The notes under the pieces: model-generated
What the model was told of the DNA's origin: nothing
Databases searched by the model: none
The model's input: only the letters and a program-made list of their open reading frames with translations
From: PGYU01 sp964637845
Lineage (GTDB): Bacteria > Bacteroidota > Ignavibacteria > Kapaibacteriales > UBA2268
Reading direction: 5' to 3'
Assembly (NCBI GenBank): GCA_964637845.1
Contig: CAZWXI010000004.1
Location: 16,748 to 80,747, forward strand
DNA: 64,000 bases
Made by a program: the position numbers and the translations under genes
Part shown: positions 26,678-36,118 of the stretch, piece by piece
Position numbering within the stretch: the first letter of the stretch is position 1
How the letters are laid out: the number at the start of each line of letters is the position of its first letter

Positions 26678-29185
26678 ATGGGTAAATTTGTAAAAGTTGC
26701 TCTCCCGATACCGACAGACCAACTGTTTACATATAAGTTGAACAGAAATGTGGCGGATGTTATAGGCAAGCGAGTTATCGTGCCCCTGATGAATCGCTCA
26801 TTGACAGGCATCATAGTAGATCATGACGATGCTGATTACAAATCTGAAGTTAAAGACATAATTGATATCCCCGATGATTACCCGCTATTCAGCGAAAATA
26901 TGCTGAAATTGACACGTTGGATATCTGAATACTATATGACATCGTGGGGAGAGACGCTTAAAAGTGCTCTTCCCCCAGGCTTTTACTCGCAAAGTACAAC
27001 AAAAATTCGTCTAACTCCCGAAGCCGCCGCTAATCCCGATTTGCTCAATGCACTAAAAAGCATAAGACAATATGAAATTGTGAAATATCTAATCGAAAAT
27101 CCCGGTTTTGTAGCGATTTCGACAATAGAAAAAAGCCTTGAAATTAGAACTTCCTCGTCACAATTAAATTCATTGCAAAATGCTGGAATAATCGAAACAG
27201 AAAGTGCCTGCTCACGAACATTGGCAACCAAAAGAGTCAAAATGCTTCGATTATCCGATATGTATTTGAATAGTGAGCTTAGAGCAAGAGTTTTTTTAGA
27301 AAAGCATACAGCCAAAAAACCCATTTACGCAAGGGTTTTCAGCTTTCTCTATGTCAATGATAAAAAGTCACTCAAAGGAACACCTGCCAAAATCGTTCTC
27401 GAAGAAACTAAAGCTGGGCGGAGTGTAATAAATACCTTAACTAAAAAAGGCATCATCAGAGAATACGAGGTCGAAATCGAATACGAACCAAGCTTTGATG
27501 CCCCAACACTTGCATCTAAAGACGAAATAGACGTTCCACTCACTGCAGAACAACAAAAAGCTGTTGATTTAATGATTTATTCTTTAGAGCAAAATCTTAC
27601 AGAACCAATTTTAGTCCATGGTGTTACGGGCAGTGGTAAAACAATTTTATATATGCAAGCTATTCAACGGACTATAGAGCTTGGCAAAACAGCCCTCGTT
27701 CTTGTTCCTGAAATTGCATTAACACCACAACTGATTGACCGTTTTCGACGTGTTTTCAGGAATCAATTGGCAGTGCTGCATAGCGGATTGAAAGATTCCG
27801 AGCGATACGAATCATGGAACGCTTTACGTAAAGGAGAATTCAAGATAGCTCTCGGCGCCCGCTCTGCTCTCTTTGCACCATTGCATAATTTAGGTTTAAT
27901 CATAGTTGATGAAGAACACGATACATCGTATAAGCAAGACTCGCCTGCACCTCGCTATCAGGCGAGGGATTGTGCTGTTATGCGAGGTAAAATCGAAAAT
28001 TGTCTTGTTGTACTTGGCTCTGCCACTCCATCAATCGAGAGCATGTACAATACTCAAAATAAATACAGATTGGTAAGAATCACAACGCGTGCCGATGGAG
28101 CCAAACTTCCAAAAGTAGTTCTACTCGATAGCGTTTCAACTAGCGTTAATGGACAAATGCGAGGTTCATTCAGCATCGTGTTACTTGATAAAATCGTCAC
28201 TCGTTATAAAAAAAAAGAAGGAGTAATTATTCTTCAGAATCGTCGCGGTTTTGCTTCGGTAATCTCATGCAATTATTGCGGATATACTTCTGAATGTAAA
28301 TTTTGCTCAGTAAAGTTGACTTATCATAAAATTCGTGAAGCCGCTGTTTGCCATTATTGCGGATACTCCGAGAAAATGGAAAAAACTTGCTCTAAGTGCG
28401 ATTCAAATAAATTAACCTTAGTCGGTTCCGGTACTCAAAAAATCGAAATCGAGTTGGCTAAGATTTTAGCCGACATGGGACATAAACCTGTCATTAAAAG
28501 GATGGATTCCGATGCAGTCAAGCCCGAAGGGTCTCTGCGAAAAATTTTGACCTCATTTTCCACCGGAGAGACGGATATATTAGTCGGAACCCAGATGCTT
28601 GCCAAAGGAATTGATATTGAGCGAGTGTCGCTTATTGGTGTAATCAATGCCGATATACAACTGTTTTTGCCAGACTTCCGTTCATCGGAACGAACTTTCC
28701 AATTACTCACACAAATTTCGGGAAGAGCGGGACGCCAAAAAGATTACCGTGGTGAGGTTATCATACAAAGCCATAATCCTAACCATTATGCAGTAAAAAT
28801 CGCCGCTGAATCTAATTACGATAAATTTTACAAAAAAGAAATCAAACTGCGACAAGAAGTTCTGTATCCACCATTTGTAAGATTTATAGCAATTGAGTTC
28901 AATGGAATAGAAGAAACAAAAGTCATCAGCTATGCTTCTCGTTTTGCCTCGCTATTACCCCAAAGCGATGCAATACTTGATGTGATGGGCCCCGTGATAC
29001 CTACTATAGCAAAAATCAGCGACAAATTCAGACGGGTTATTTATATTAAAAGCAACAAATCTATTGACCCTTCAGGATACATTACAAGGGCTGTTCTACG
29101 TGAAGTCCTAAAAAAATTCGAACTCACCTTTTCAAAAAACACAGTTATGATGAAAATAGATATTGATTCTTATACGTCATTATAA
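26678..29185 (+). CDS. priA: Primosomal helicase PriA
   Basis: PriA (835 aa) is a 3'-5' helicase that reloads the replisome at stalled forks. Visible are the N-terminal DNA-binding domain (VALPIPTDQLFTYKL..., about 1-100), Walker A GVTGSGKT, the DEEH box VDEEHDTSYKQD, SATPSIES, and the helicase C-terminal motifs (VGTQMLAKGIDIERVSLIGV, GRAGR). An insert holds eight zinc-binding cysteines in paired C-x-x-C arrangements (CNYCGYTSECKFC, then CHYCGY and CSKCDS). All signatures are intact and length is normal or slightly long. It is read divergently from htrA. Confidence 0.97.
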   Translation: MGKFVKVALPIPTDQLFTYKLNRNVADVIGKRVIVPLMNRSLTGIIVDHDDADYKSEVKDIIDIPDDYPLFSENMLKLTRWISEYYMTSWGETLKSALPPGFYSQSTTKIRLTPEAAANPDLLNALKSIRQYEIVKYLIENPGFVAISTIEKSLEIRTSSSQLNSLQNAGIIETESACSRTLATKRVKMLRLSDMYLNSELRARVFLEKHTAKKPIYARVFSFLYVNDKKSLKGTPAKIVLEETKAGRSVINTLTKKGIIREYEVEIEYEPSFDAPTLASKDEIDVPLTAEQQKAVDLMIYSLEQNLTEPILVHGVTGSGKTILYMQAIQRTIELGKTALVLVPEIALTPQLIDRFRRVFRNQLAVLHSGLKDSERYESWNALRKGEFKIALGARSALFAPLHNLGLIIVDEEHDTSYKQDSPAPRYQARDCAVMRGKIENCLVVLGSATPSIESMYNTQNKYRLVRITTRADGAKLPKVVLLDSVSTSVNGQMRGSFSIVLLDKIVTRYKKKEGVIILQNRRGFASVISCNYCGYTSECKFCSVKLTYHKIREAAVCHYCGYSEKMEKTCSKCDSNKLTLVGSGTQKIEIELAKILADMGHKPVIKRMDSDAVKPEGSLRKILTSFSTGETDILVGTQMLAKGIDIERVSLIGVINADIQLFLPDFRSSERTFQLLTQISGRAGRQKDYRGEVIIQSHNPNHYAVKIAAESNYDKFYKKEIKLRQEVLYPPFVRFIAIEFNGIEETKVISYASRFASLLPQSDAILDVMGPVIPTIAKISDKFRRVIYIKSNKSIDPSGYITRAVLREVLKKFELTFSKNTVMMKIDIDSYTSL

Positions 29186-29237
29186 TATATGAACATAAAT
29201 ACATATATTGTAAATTATGAATTAATCAATACTCATC

Positions 29238-30488
29238 ATGGTCAATTCACTACTTGGAAAAGCGATTTTTCTTTTTGTTATTTTAGCATCAAGCGTCCCA
29301 TTATCAGCTGGTGATTGGAAATTCAACGGATATATCCAAACCATACCTTATATTGATGGTAGAGATTTTTCCAATGATACATACATGCCGTTCTATACTT
29401 CAATGAAATTGCGATTTGGCGCCGAAAAAAGCATCGGAGATTATCTCGATTTTAATGCGCAAATGCAAAATTCACGCGTGTTCGGCGAAGAAGGGGCAAT
29501 TACTAACAATAAATCAATCATATTTTTAATACAAGGGTACTTGGAATTCAAAAACATTCTCGATAAACCAATTTCATTCAAAGTCGGCAGGTACCAACTT
29601 GATTATGGCACAGGGAGATTCATCGGTGTCAGCCCTTGGAATTATGTAGAAAGGGCATTTGACGGTTTTACCGCAAAATATGAAATTAGCGATTTCATAC
29701 TCGAAACATTTTATGCCAAACACATATCAGAAACAAAAACGCAAAATGGCAATGCGCACCCGAGAGCATCAATTTTTCGCCAAACTGAATATAATGACTA
29801 TGACATGGCGGGCGTTTTTACTGAGAGCAAACTTTCAGAAGATATGAAAGTGCAATTGCTTGGTTATACCGAAATCAATAATGCTAAAAATGATGATGGC
29901 GCCAAAATGCTTGAAAGATTTACAGTTGCAGCTACTTTTATAAAATCTGCTAATCCATTTGGAATTACCGTTGAACTTTCATATCAAGGTGGCAAAAACC
30001 AAGGCAAAAATATTTCGGCGTATCTTACAGCAGCAAGAATTGATTACAAAGTTGCTGATTTCATATTTACTATAGCTAATGATAGGCATTCAGGTACAAA
30101 GCCGAATTCTGACGAATTAAACACATTCGATAACTATACCGCCTCAAAGCATCGTTTCTTCGGGTTGATGGATTATTTCACGACAATAAATACAAACTAT
30201 TCTCTTGGTGCTGATGACTATTGGGGTGGTGTGGCATGGAGATTTGCAAAAGATTGGAATATGAGTTTCTACGTGCATCATTTCGTTGCCAATGCTGATT
30301 CGAAGGGATATGGCACTGAGCTTGATTTTATAATTAGGCATAATCTGGACAAAAATATTTTCGTAGAATGGGGCAATGCTGTCTTTATGCCTGACAATCT
30401 AATGATTGATATGTTCGAGAGTGCTCTTGGAACAAAGCATCGCGACCCTGCTTTTGTATCTTATGTAAGATTTACCGCAAAATTGTAA
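29238..30488 (+). CDS. Outer-membrane porin-like protein (alginate-export type barrel)
   Basis: This 416-residue protein has a Sec signal (cleavage after LSAG near residue 25) and a sequence of alternating amphipathic beta strands typical of a large outer-membrane barrel. The block FKVGRYQLDYGTGRFIGVSPW followed by RAFDGFTAKY resembles the alginate_exp (AlgE-like) family, in which such GRQ-L-Y-G segments line the pore. The protein ends in an aromatic/hydrophobic strand (YVRFTAKL). Substrate is unknown; 'alginate' should not be inferred from the fold. It stands 52 bp after priA. It precedes the His-rich/TonB unit by 129 bp, but the CRP-like site between them suggests separate transcription. 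Confidence 0.7.
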   Translation: MVNSLLGKAIFLFVILASSVPLSAGDWKFNGYIQTIPYIDGRDFSNDTYMPFYTSMKLRFGAEKSIGDYLDFNAQMQNSRVFGEEGAITNNKSIIFLIQGYLEFKNILDKPISFKVGRYQLDYGTGRFIGVSPWNYVERAFDGFTAKYEISDFILETFYAKHISETKTQNGNAHPRASIFRQTEYNDYDMAGVFTESKLSEDMKVQLLGYTEINNAKNDDGAKMLERFTVAATFIKSANPFGITVELSYQGGKNQGKNISAYLTAARIDYKVADFIFTIANDRHSGTKPNSDELNTFDNYTASKHRFFGLMDYFTTINTNYSLGADDYWGGVAWRFAKDWNMSFYVHHFVANADSKGYGTELDFIIRHNLDKNIFVEWGNAVFMPDNLMIDMFESALGTKHRDPAFVSYVRFTAKL

Positions 30489-30571
30489 TTTAGGATAATC
30501 TAAACGTAAAAATTGGCAAATAAAATTAAAAAATATTTGTTTCCTATTTTTTTTGTTATTATTTTGCATTC

Positions 30572-30601
30572 AAATGTGATACAAATTACATAAAATGTGA
30601 T
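30572..30601 (+). promoter_or_regulatory. CRP/FNR-like palindrome plus second half-site
   Basis: AAATGTGAT (30572-30580), ACAA, ATTACAT (30585-30591) differs from the CRP-family arrangement TGTGA-N6-TCACA at one base. A second identical AAATGTGAT lies at 30593-30601, exactly 21 bp after the first, which places both on one face of the helix. It is 16 bp before the GTG of the His-rich gene. A CRP/FNR-family regulator binding here is inferred. Confidence 0.5.
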
Positions 30602-30617
30602 TTACTATTGAGAATAA

Positions 30618-30983
30618 GTGAATAACAACACTTTAAATAGAATAATTGTGAGCCTGATACTTACGGCGTTAGTATTTACCGCCTACAATTTTGCCTTAAA
30701 TGGTCACTATCATCGTACAGCCGAGGGTGTTTTGATTTATCATTATCATCCTTACGAACATACAGAAGACAAAAATTCCGAAAGTGGCTCCCACTCTCAT
30801 AGCGAATTACAGTATGTAAATCTTGAAATAAACTCACATTCGCGATTCTTTGTAGTAATTGCAGCCATCATATTATGGGACTTGTATCACTCTTTTGAGG
30901 AAATAATTCCAGACTATTACACCCTGCCGTGTTTTGCCGGACTGATGCATTTACCCCTTTTTCGTGCACCACCTCTTGATTAA
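30618..30983 (+). CDS. Small His-rich membrane-anchored protein, putative metal binder
   Basis: This 121-residue protein starts at a GTG. A hydrophobic helix (about 7-24) is followed by a His-rich extracytoplasmic part with clusters GHYHR, HYHPYEH and SHSHSE (residues about 29-62), then a second hydrophobic stretch (about 75-90) and a short end. The density and spacing of His suggest binding of Zn, Cu, Ni or haem. I do not recognise a named family. It lies 55 bp before a TonB-dependent receptor on the same strand, so the pair probably forms one metal-uptake unit. A CRP-like palindrome lies immediately upstream. Confidence 0.65.
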   Translation: MNNNTLNRIIVSLILTALVFTAYNFALNGHYHRTAEGVLIYHYHPYEHTEDKNSESGSHSHSELQYVNLEINSHSRFFVVIAAIILWDLYHSFEEIIPDYYTLPCFAGLMHLPLFRAPPLD

Positions 30984-31038
30984 TTCTCTCCATACGAACA
31001 TAATTAACCTTTTTTTAATCATTTAAATCAGTCATACT

Positions 31039-33378
31039 ATGAAAAAGTATCAAATATACATCGCCTCTTTATATATAATGCTAAATTTAGCATCGCCAAA
31101 TCATATTTTTAGTCATAATGAAATAACTGTACAAGGCAAAATCCTTGACATAAACGGAAAAGCTGTTTCAGGGGCTACAGTTCGAGTTCAGAATACCGTA
31201 CTTGGGGCAGTGGAAAACTCTGAAGGAATGTTTACCATTAGTCGATTGAAGCCCGGGAACCTCAACGTTCTAGTAACAGCCATAGGCTACAAAGCATACA
31301 CATTTAATTTAAACTTGAATACGGATAAGCGTTTAATTGTAATAAACGACATTATTCTGGAAGAATCACCAATAAATACTTCCGATATAATTGTAACAGC
31401 TACCCGAAGCGAGAAAATATACGAAGACTTACCCGTAAAAGTATCCGTACTTGATGACAGAATATTTTCTTCTGTTTCCGCTGTAACATTAAATGAGGGG
31501 CTAGCATTTCGTCCCGGTTTACGCATAGAAAATAATTGCCAAAATTGTGGATTTAATCAAGTCAGAATAAACGGTTTAGATGGCAGATATTCACAAATTT
31601 TGATTGACAGCAAACCAATCTTCTCTGCATTGAACGGTGTTTACGGACTTGAGCAGATCCCACAGAACATGATTTCAAGAGTAGAAATTATTCGTGGGGG
31701 TGCCTCGACTCTTTACGGTGGTAATGCGATTGCTGGTGTTGTAAACATAATAACTAAAGACCCCGAGAAAACTTCAATTCATGCCGAACTAAATCAAACA
31801 TACATTCCCGGCAGTAGAAGTGACCAAGCCTTCAACGGTTCAGATAGAACTTTTAAATTTGCCGCACAAGCAGTTAGTCATGAAGATGTTTTTGGAATTA
31901 ATCTCCATGCTATGCATCGTACACGCGAACCGTGGGACGTGAATAATGATAGCTTCAGTGAGATTCCATCTATTGATTTGATTGTTATAGGCAGCAGAAT
32001 GAACTATAAACCCGATATTTTTACTCGACTAAGCCTTGAATATCATAACATTAATGATCATAGACGCGGCGGGAACAAATTCGAATTGCAACCTCACGAA
32101 ACGGACGTTACTGAAATGACTGAGCACAAAATCAATTCAATAGGTATAACCGCTGAAAGATATATGACTAAAAGTGCGAAAATGTCTTTCTACGCATCTT
32201 ATCAAAATACTCACAGAAATAGTTATTACGGAAGCGAAGGGGACGAGAATGCTTATGGTATAACCCAAAACAGAACTTTTGTATCAGGTTTACAATATAC
32301 TCATGCAATCAGAAGATTTGCTGGTGAGCACGTTATCACATCCGGAATTGAATATAAAACGGACAATTTAAATGACTTTTCACCTGCTTATAGCCGTGAA
32401 ATTAGCCAAATTTCAAACGATATCGGATTCTATATTCAGAACGACTGGATGATAAATAATAAATTGAGCTTATTGAGCGGTATCCGTTTGGATAAAAGTA
32501 ATTTTATTGACAATGTAATTTTAAGCCCTCGAGTAAATTTACTATACAAAATTCATAATAACGTCTCATTAAGGACTAACTTATCCACAGGATTCAGAGC
32601 TCCGCAAGTTTTCGATGAGGATTTACACATTACACAAGTGAACGGAGGTGGCACAGTAATATTCAACAGCGATGAACTAAAGCCGGAAAAGTCCATTTCT
32701 TACGGCATTTCTATTGACCATAACTTTAACGTTAGCTCTATACCCGCATCATACTCCATAGAGTTCTTTTCAACCACTTTGAACAATGCTTTTGTGCTTG
32801 AAAACACAGGGACAAATGACAATGGTGATATGATTCTTATTAGAACAAATGCCGAAAATGCTAAAGTTACCGGCTTTACAACTGAAATTGCTATCGAAGC
32901 ATGGGATTATTTTAATGTTTCCGCGGGTTGTACTTTCCAGAATTCACTCTATAGTGAACCTGTCATTTGGGCTGAAAACCAGGATGGCAATCAAGCTTAC
33001 TCGGATAGGATACTTCGTTCACCGGACTTCTATGGATTTTTCACTATGTCAACCCCACTTTTTAAGCGATTTGAGCTTTCTCTATCAGGTGTATTGACCG
33101 GCCCCATGCATGTTCCACATTATGCGGGCGGTATTGGCGCCAACGGCGAAGAAAATGTTGAAGACAGATTAGTTAGAACGCCAGCTTTCGTGGATATATA
33201 CTTTAAGTTATCATACAGAATTTCGTCGAATCCAAATCTTGAAATTGCTTTTACAGCAGGCAACTTATTGAACTCCTTTCAGAAAGATTTTGACTTGGGA
33301 ATGAATCGTGATGCAGGATTTATTTATGGACCAATAAGACCGAGACACCTGGGATTAAGTCTCAATACAGGGTTGTAA
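31039..33378 (+). CDS. TonB-dependent receptor, probably for a metal or metal complex
   Basis: This 779-residue outer-membrane transporter has a signal peptide (about 1-25), a CarboxypepD_reg-like beta domain (about 32-112, starting VQGKILDINGKAVSGATV) and a plug domain (about 125-240). The 22-strand barrel runs from about 250 to the end (last segment RPRHLGLSLNTGL). The plug contains a C-x-x-C pair (ENNCQNCGF) just before the QVRINGLDGRYSQILID strand and EIIRGGASTLYGGNAIAG, the usual plug end. The pair of cysteines could form a disulfide or bind metal. The upstream His-rich small gene supports a metal or haem substrate; the exact substrate cannot be read. Confidence 0.88.
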   Translation: MKKYQIYIASLYIMLNLASPNHIFSHNEITVQGKILDINGKAVSGATVRVQNTVLGAVENSEGMFTISRLKPGNLNVLVTAIGYKAYTFNLNLNTDKRLIVINDIILEESPINTSDIIVTATRSEKIYEDLPVKVSVLDDRIFSSVSAVTLNEGLAFRPGLRIENNCQNCGFNQVRINGLDGRYSQILIDSKPIFSALNGVYGLEQIPQNMISRVEIIRGGASTLYGGNAIAGVVNIITKDPEKTSIHAELNQTYIPGSRSDQAFNGSDRTFKFAAQAVSHEDVFGINLHAMHRTREPWDVNNDSFSEIPSIDLIVIGSRMNYKPDIFTRLSLEYHNINDHRRGGNKFELQPHETDVTEMTEHKINSIGITAERYMTKSAKMSFYASYQNTHRNSYYGSEGDENAYGITQNRTFVSGLQYTHAIRRFAGEHVITSGIEYKTDNLNDFSPAYSREISQISNDIGFYIQNDWMINNKLSLLSGIRLDKSNFIDNVILSPRVNLLYKIHNNVSLRTNLSTGFRAPQVFDEDLHITQVNGGGTVIFNSDELKPEKSISYGISIDHNFNVSSIPASYSIEFFSTTLNNAFVLENTGTNDNGDMILIRTNAENAKVTGFTTEIAIEAWDYFNVSAGCTFQNSLYSEPVIWAENQDGNQAYSDRILRSPDFYGFFTMSTPLFKRFELSLSGVLTGPMHVPHYAGGIGANGEENVEDRLVRTPAFVDIYFKLSYRISSNPNLEIAFTAGNLLNSFQKDFDLGMNRDAGFIYGPIRPRHLGLSLNTGL

Positions 33379-33467
33379 AATTCTCAAAAATTTTTGTAAC
33401 TTTTTTGGTTTTTATGTGTCTATATACTAAAGTTCAGATGTTATTTTACATAAAATTGTATATAAAA

Positions 33468-33570
33468 GCGGGAGCTATTTTAACGTTTGCCATGTTGAAT
33501 TTCTTTTATCTCTTCATTAGCACTCCCTGAATCGAAAAAAATTCGGTATGGCGTTAAAATCAACTCCCGC
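33468..33570. terminator. 103-nt imperfect hairpin between convergent genes (terminator or structured RNA)
   Basis: Five paired blocks nest inside each other: 33468-33474 with 33564-33570 (GCGGGAG/CTCCCGC), 33477-33484 with 33553-33560, GCCAT 33489-33493 with ATGGC 33548-33552, GAATTT 33497-33502 with AAATTC 33539-33544, and TTTT 33504-33507 with AAAA 33535-33538. It lies between the ends of the TonB receptor (+) and the thiolase (-). The minus strand has TTTTATA directly after the stem, so it can terminate the thiolase transcript. The length and internal loops exceed an ordinary terminator. Confidence 0.6.
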
Positions 33571-33592
33571 GTTTATTTCTGTTCAAAAGTAA

Positions 33593-34765
33593 TTAAATCA
33601 ATTCAATTATCAAAGCGTTTGCTTCGCCGCCGCCAATACATAATGTTGCAAGACCGCGTTTCAACCCTCTATCTTTGAGTGCGTAAATCAATGTAGTCAG
33701 TATTCTTGCTCCTGATGCTCCGATGGGATGACCCAATGCAACCGCACCACCGTTGACGTTAACTTTTTCACGCGATATACTCAATTCACGTAATGCGTGC
33801 ATAGGGACGCACGAAAAAGCTTCATTTATTTCGAATAAGTCAATATCATCAACCGTGAAACCAGTTTTAATCAAGATTTTTTGAATTACGGCTGTTGGAG
33901 CAGTAGTAAACCATTCGGGCTTTTGTGCATGTGAGCAATGAGCTATAACTTTTGCAATGGGCTTTAAATTGTTTTCGTTTGCCCATGATTCTGATGTTAC
34001 GACCAAAGCAGCTGCACCATCATCAATCGATGAGGCATTAGCAGCCGTGATTGCACCGTCTTTTTTAAATACTGCCTTGAGCTCGGGCACTTTCTCAAAT
34101 TTAACTTTAAACGGCTCTTCATCTTCATTTATGACAATATCACCCTTCTTTGAGGGGATAACAACAGGAACTATTTCTGCAAGAAATTTGCCCAATTTCT
34201 GTGCCTCCAAAGCTCTTGTATAACTTTCTATTGCGAAATTGTCTTGGTCTTCTCTGCTAATGTTGCATTCAGTCGAGCATAGTTCGCCTGCCAACCCCAT
34301 ATGAAATTTGTTGTAAACATCCCATAAACCGTCGTAAATCATTGAATCCACAAGTTCACCATTGCCCATTCTGTATCCCGTACGCGCATTTTGTAGTATG
34401 TAGGGAGCATTCGACATCGACTCCTGACCTCCGGCGACTACTACATAAGCATCTCCACATTTAATTGCCTGGTCGGCTAACATCACTGCTTTTAAACCGC
34501 TTCCGCAAACTTTGTTGATAGTCATACATTCAACTGATTCAGGTAAACCTGCATAAATTGATGCCTGACGAGCAGGAGCTTGACCTACACCTGCTGTGAG
34601 TACGTTTCCCATGATAACTTCGTTCACTTCATTTTGGGAAACTCCAGCTCTTTGCACAGCCTCTTTGATAACTATTGATCCCAATTGCGGAGCTGTTAAT
34701 TGCGACAATGATCCCATGAATGCTCCGATTGGAGTTCTGACTGCTGATAGAATTACACTGTTCAT
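33593..34765 (-). CDS. Acetyl-CoA C-acetyltransferase (thiolase)
   Basis: This 390-residue cytosolic thiolase condenses two acetyl-CoA to acetoacetyl-CoA or cleaves 3-ketoacyl-CoA. The acyl-accepting Cys is residue 87 in INKVCGSGLKAV. The His of the C-terminal active site is in NGGAVALGHPIGASGAR, and the second Cys is in LATLCIGGGEANA. NEAFSCVP replaces the more common NEAFA. Length and all active residues are normal. It is monocistronic: upstream 160 bp are AT-rich and the next gene reads away. Without beta-oxidation or PHB genes nearby, the direction in the cell cannot be decided. Confidence 0.93.
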   Translation of the reverse strand: MNSVILSAVRTPIGAFMGSLSQLTAPQLGSIVIKEAVQRAGVSQNEVNEVIMGNVLTAGVGQAPARQASIYAGLPESVECMTINKVCGSGLKAVMLADQAIKCGDAYVVVAGGQESMSNAPYILQNARTGYRMGNGELVDSMIYDGLWDVYNKFHMGLAGELCSTECNISREDQDNFAIESYTRALEAQKLGKFLAEIVPVVIPSKKGDIVINEDEEPFKVKFEKVPELKAVFKKDGAITAANASSIDDGAAALVVTSESWANENNLKPIAKVIAHCSHAQKPEWFTTAPTAVIQKILIKTGFTVDDIDLFEINEAFSCVPMHALRELSISREKVNVNGGAVALGHPIGASGARILTTLIYALKDRGLKRGLATLCIGGGEANALIIELI

Positions 34766-34925
34766 TATAAAATCCTTTATTGATTTTTAAGTCGTGAAGT
34801 TCAATTTGAACAAGTTCAAAGATAGTAATATTTTGCTAAAAATTAATATATATTCAAAGTTTTTAATTTATATTTGAACTTTATTTTTGACGTATTTTAA
34901 AAAATAAACGACATAAAAAATAAAA

Positions 34926-35555
34926 ATGACAATTATACCAATCGAAGCGGGCCCAGTAGCAACAATAGGATACTTGATATTTGATAAGAAATCCCAAAAG
35001 GGAGCTATTATTGATGCTCCGCTTGAAAGTACTACTTATTTTTACTCACTGATTACAGAAAAGAAAATTACGATAGAAGCTATAATACTTACTCATTCTC
35101 ATTGGGACCATATAGCAGATACCGCAAAATTGCAACGTTTGACCGGAGCGAAGGTTTATGTACACGCTTATGATAAGTATCGCCTTGATGAGCCGATGAA
35201 TCATACAATAATACCACTACCATTCAACATAGAAGCTGTTTTAGATTATGAAGTGATACATCATAAGGATATAATTACAATCGGTAATCTCAATCTGCAC
35301 GTAGTCCATACTCCAGGGCATACCGAAGGTGGTATCTGTTTGATTGAACATGAACACAAAACTGTTTTTGCCGGCGATACAATTTTCAATGAAAGTGTCG
35401 GCAGAGTTGATTTACCGGGTGGTTCGATGGATACTTTATTGAATTCTATCAGAAGCGAACTGATGATATTACCGGATAGTTTTAAGATTTACAGCGGGCA
35501 TGGACCCGCTACAACTATTGGTTGGGAACGGAAACGCAACCCGTTTTTGAACTAA
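34926..35555 (+). CDS. Metallo-beta-lactamase fold hydrolase (glyoxalase II-like)
   Basis: This 209-residue MBL-fold protein has the binuclear metal site THSHWDHIAD (H-x-H-x-D-H, about 57-62), the next His in HTPGHTEGG and the bridging Asp in VFAGDTIF; the last His is in YSGHGPATT. Substrate binding residues of true GloB are not evident and the protein is short, so it belongs to the generic YcbL/GloB-like thioesterase group. It is separated from the LptE-like gene by only 3 bp, so the two are co-transcribed. Confidence 0.88.
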   Translation: MTIIPIEAGPVATIGYLIFDKKSQKGAIIDAPLESTTYFYSLITEKKITIEAIILTHSHWDHIADTAKLQRLTGAKVYVHAYDKYRLDEPMNHTIIPLPFNIEAVLDYEVIHHKDIITIGNLNLHVVHTPGHTEGGICLIEHEHKTVFAGDTIFNESVGRVDLPGGSMDTLLNSIRSELMILPDSFKIYSGHGPATTIGWERKRNPFLN

Positions 35556-35585
35556 GACATGATTCAAATCACAAGGGAGTGCCTT

Positions 35586-36074
35586 TTGAAAGAAGTTTTA
35601 GTATATATTGTACTAATTATGAGCCTCGGTGGATGCTACTCATTTACGGGAGGCTCAATTCCCCCACATCTCAAGACTCTATATATAGCCGCCGTTACTG
35701 ATAATAGCGGTTTCGGCAATCCCGAATATCGTGATTTGCTTACTAACAACCTCATCGATGTATTTCGCAAGGACAATTCGTTTTCACAAGCTGATTTGGG
35801 AGGCGATGCAAGAATTTCAGTCACTATTTCATCAATACGCGAAAATCCTGTTGCTGTAAATCCCGGTGAACTTGAAACAGAGCGTAGAGTGGAGGTTCAT
35901 TGCGAAGCAGAATACTACGATAACGTCAAAAAAGAACTGATTTTTAAAAAAAGTTTTATGACTTATGACATATATCCGGTCAGCAGTGCGGGTGAAGGGC
36001 GTAATGAATCAATCAGGAAAGCACTCAATCAGTTAGCCGATGATATATTATTAGCTGTTGTATCGGGTTGGTGA
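35586..36074 (+). CDS. LptE-like LPS-assembly lipoprotein
   Basis: The product is an outer-membrane lipoprotein of about 162 residues. A signal peptide ends in MSLGGC, so the lipidated Cys is about residue 17. The following SFTGGSIPPHLKTLYI... start and strand pattern match Bacteroidota LptE (PF04390-type), the plug of the LptD LPS translocon. The open frame extends back to an ATG at 35559, but a good ribosome binding site (AGGGAG, 35574-35579) lies 6 bp before a TTG at 35586, and that start gives a normal short lipoprotein signal; I therefore choose 35586. LptD is not in the window. Confidence 0.75.
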   Translation: MKEVLVYIVLIMSLGGCYSFTGGSIPPHLKTLYIAAVTDNSGFGNPEYRDLLTNNLIDVFRKDNSFSQADLGGDARISVTISSIRENPVAVNPGELETERRVEVHCEAEYYDNVKKELIFKKSFMTYDIYPVSSAGEGRNESIRKALNQLADDILLAVVSGW

Positions 36075-36118
36075 TTTTTTTCATATTTTTGTGTTATAAG
36101 AAATAAATTTTCGGCATA

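Noticed and set aside
29184..29209. Inverted repeat after priA (AATATATG/CATATATT)
   Set aside because: Stem is almost only A/T with no T-tract; not a credible terminator.
33468..33570. Possible SRP (4.5S) or 6S RNA
   Set aside because: No GGAA-type tetraloop or AGCA motif of SRP RNA, and it is shorter than 6S RNA; kept only as an unnamed structured element.
36084..36091. TATTTTTG before the glycosyltransferase as a full promoter
   Set aside because: The -7 element fits TAnnTTTG but no TTTG-type -33 element is at the right distance; mentioned only in the gene entry.
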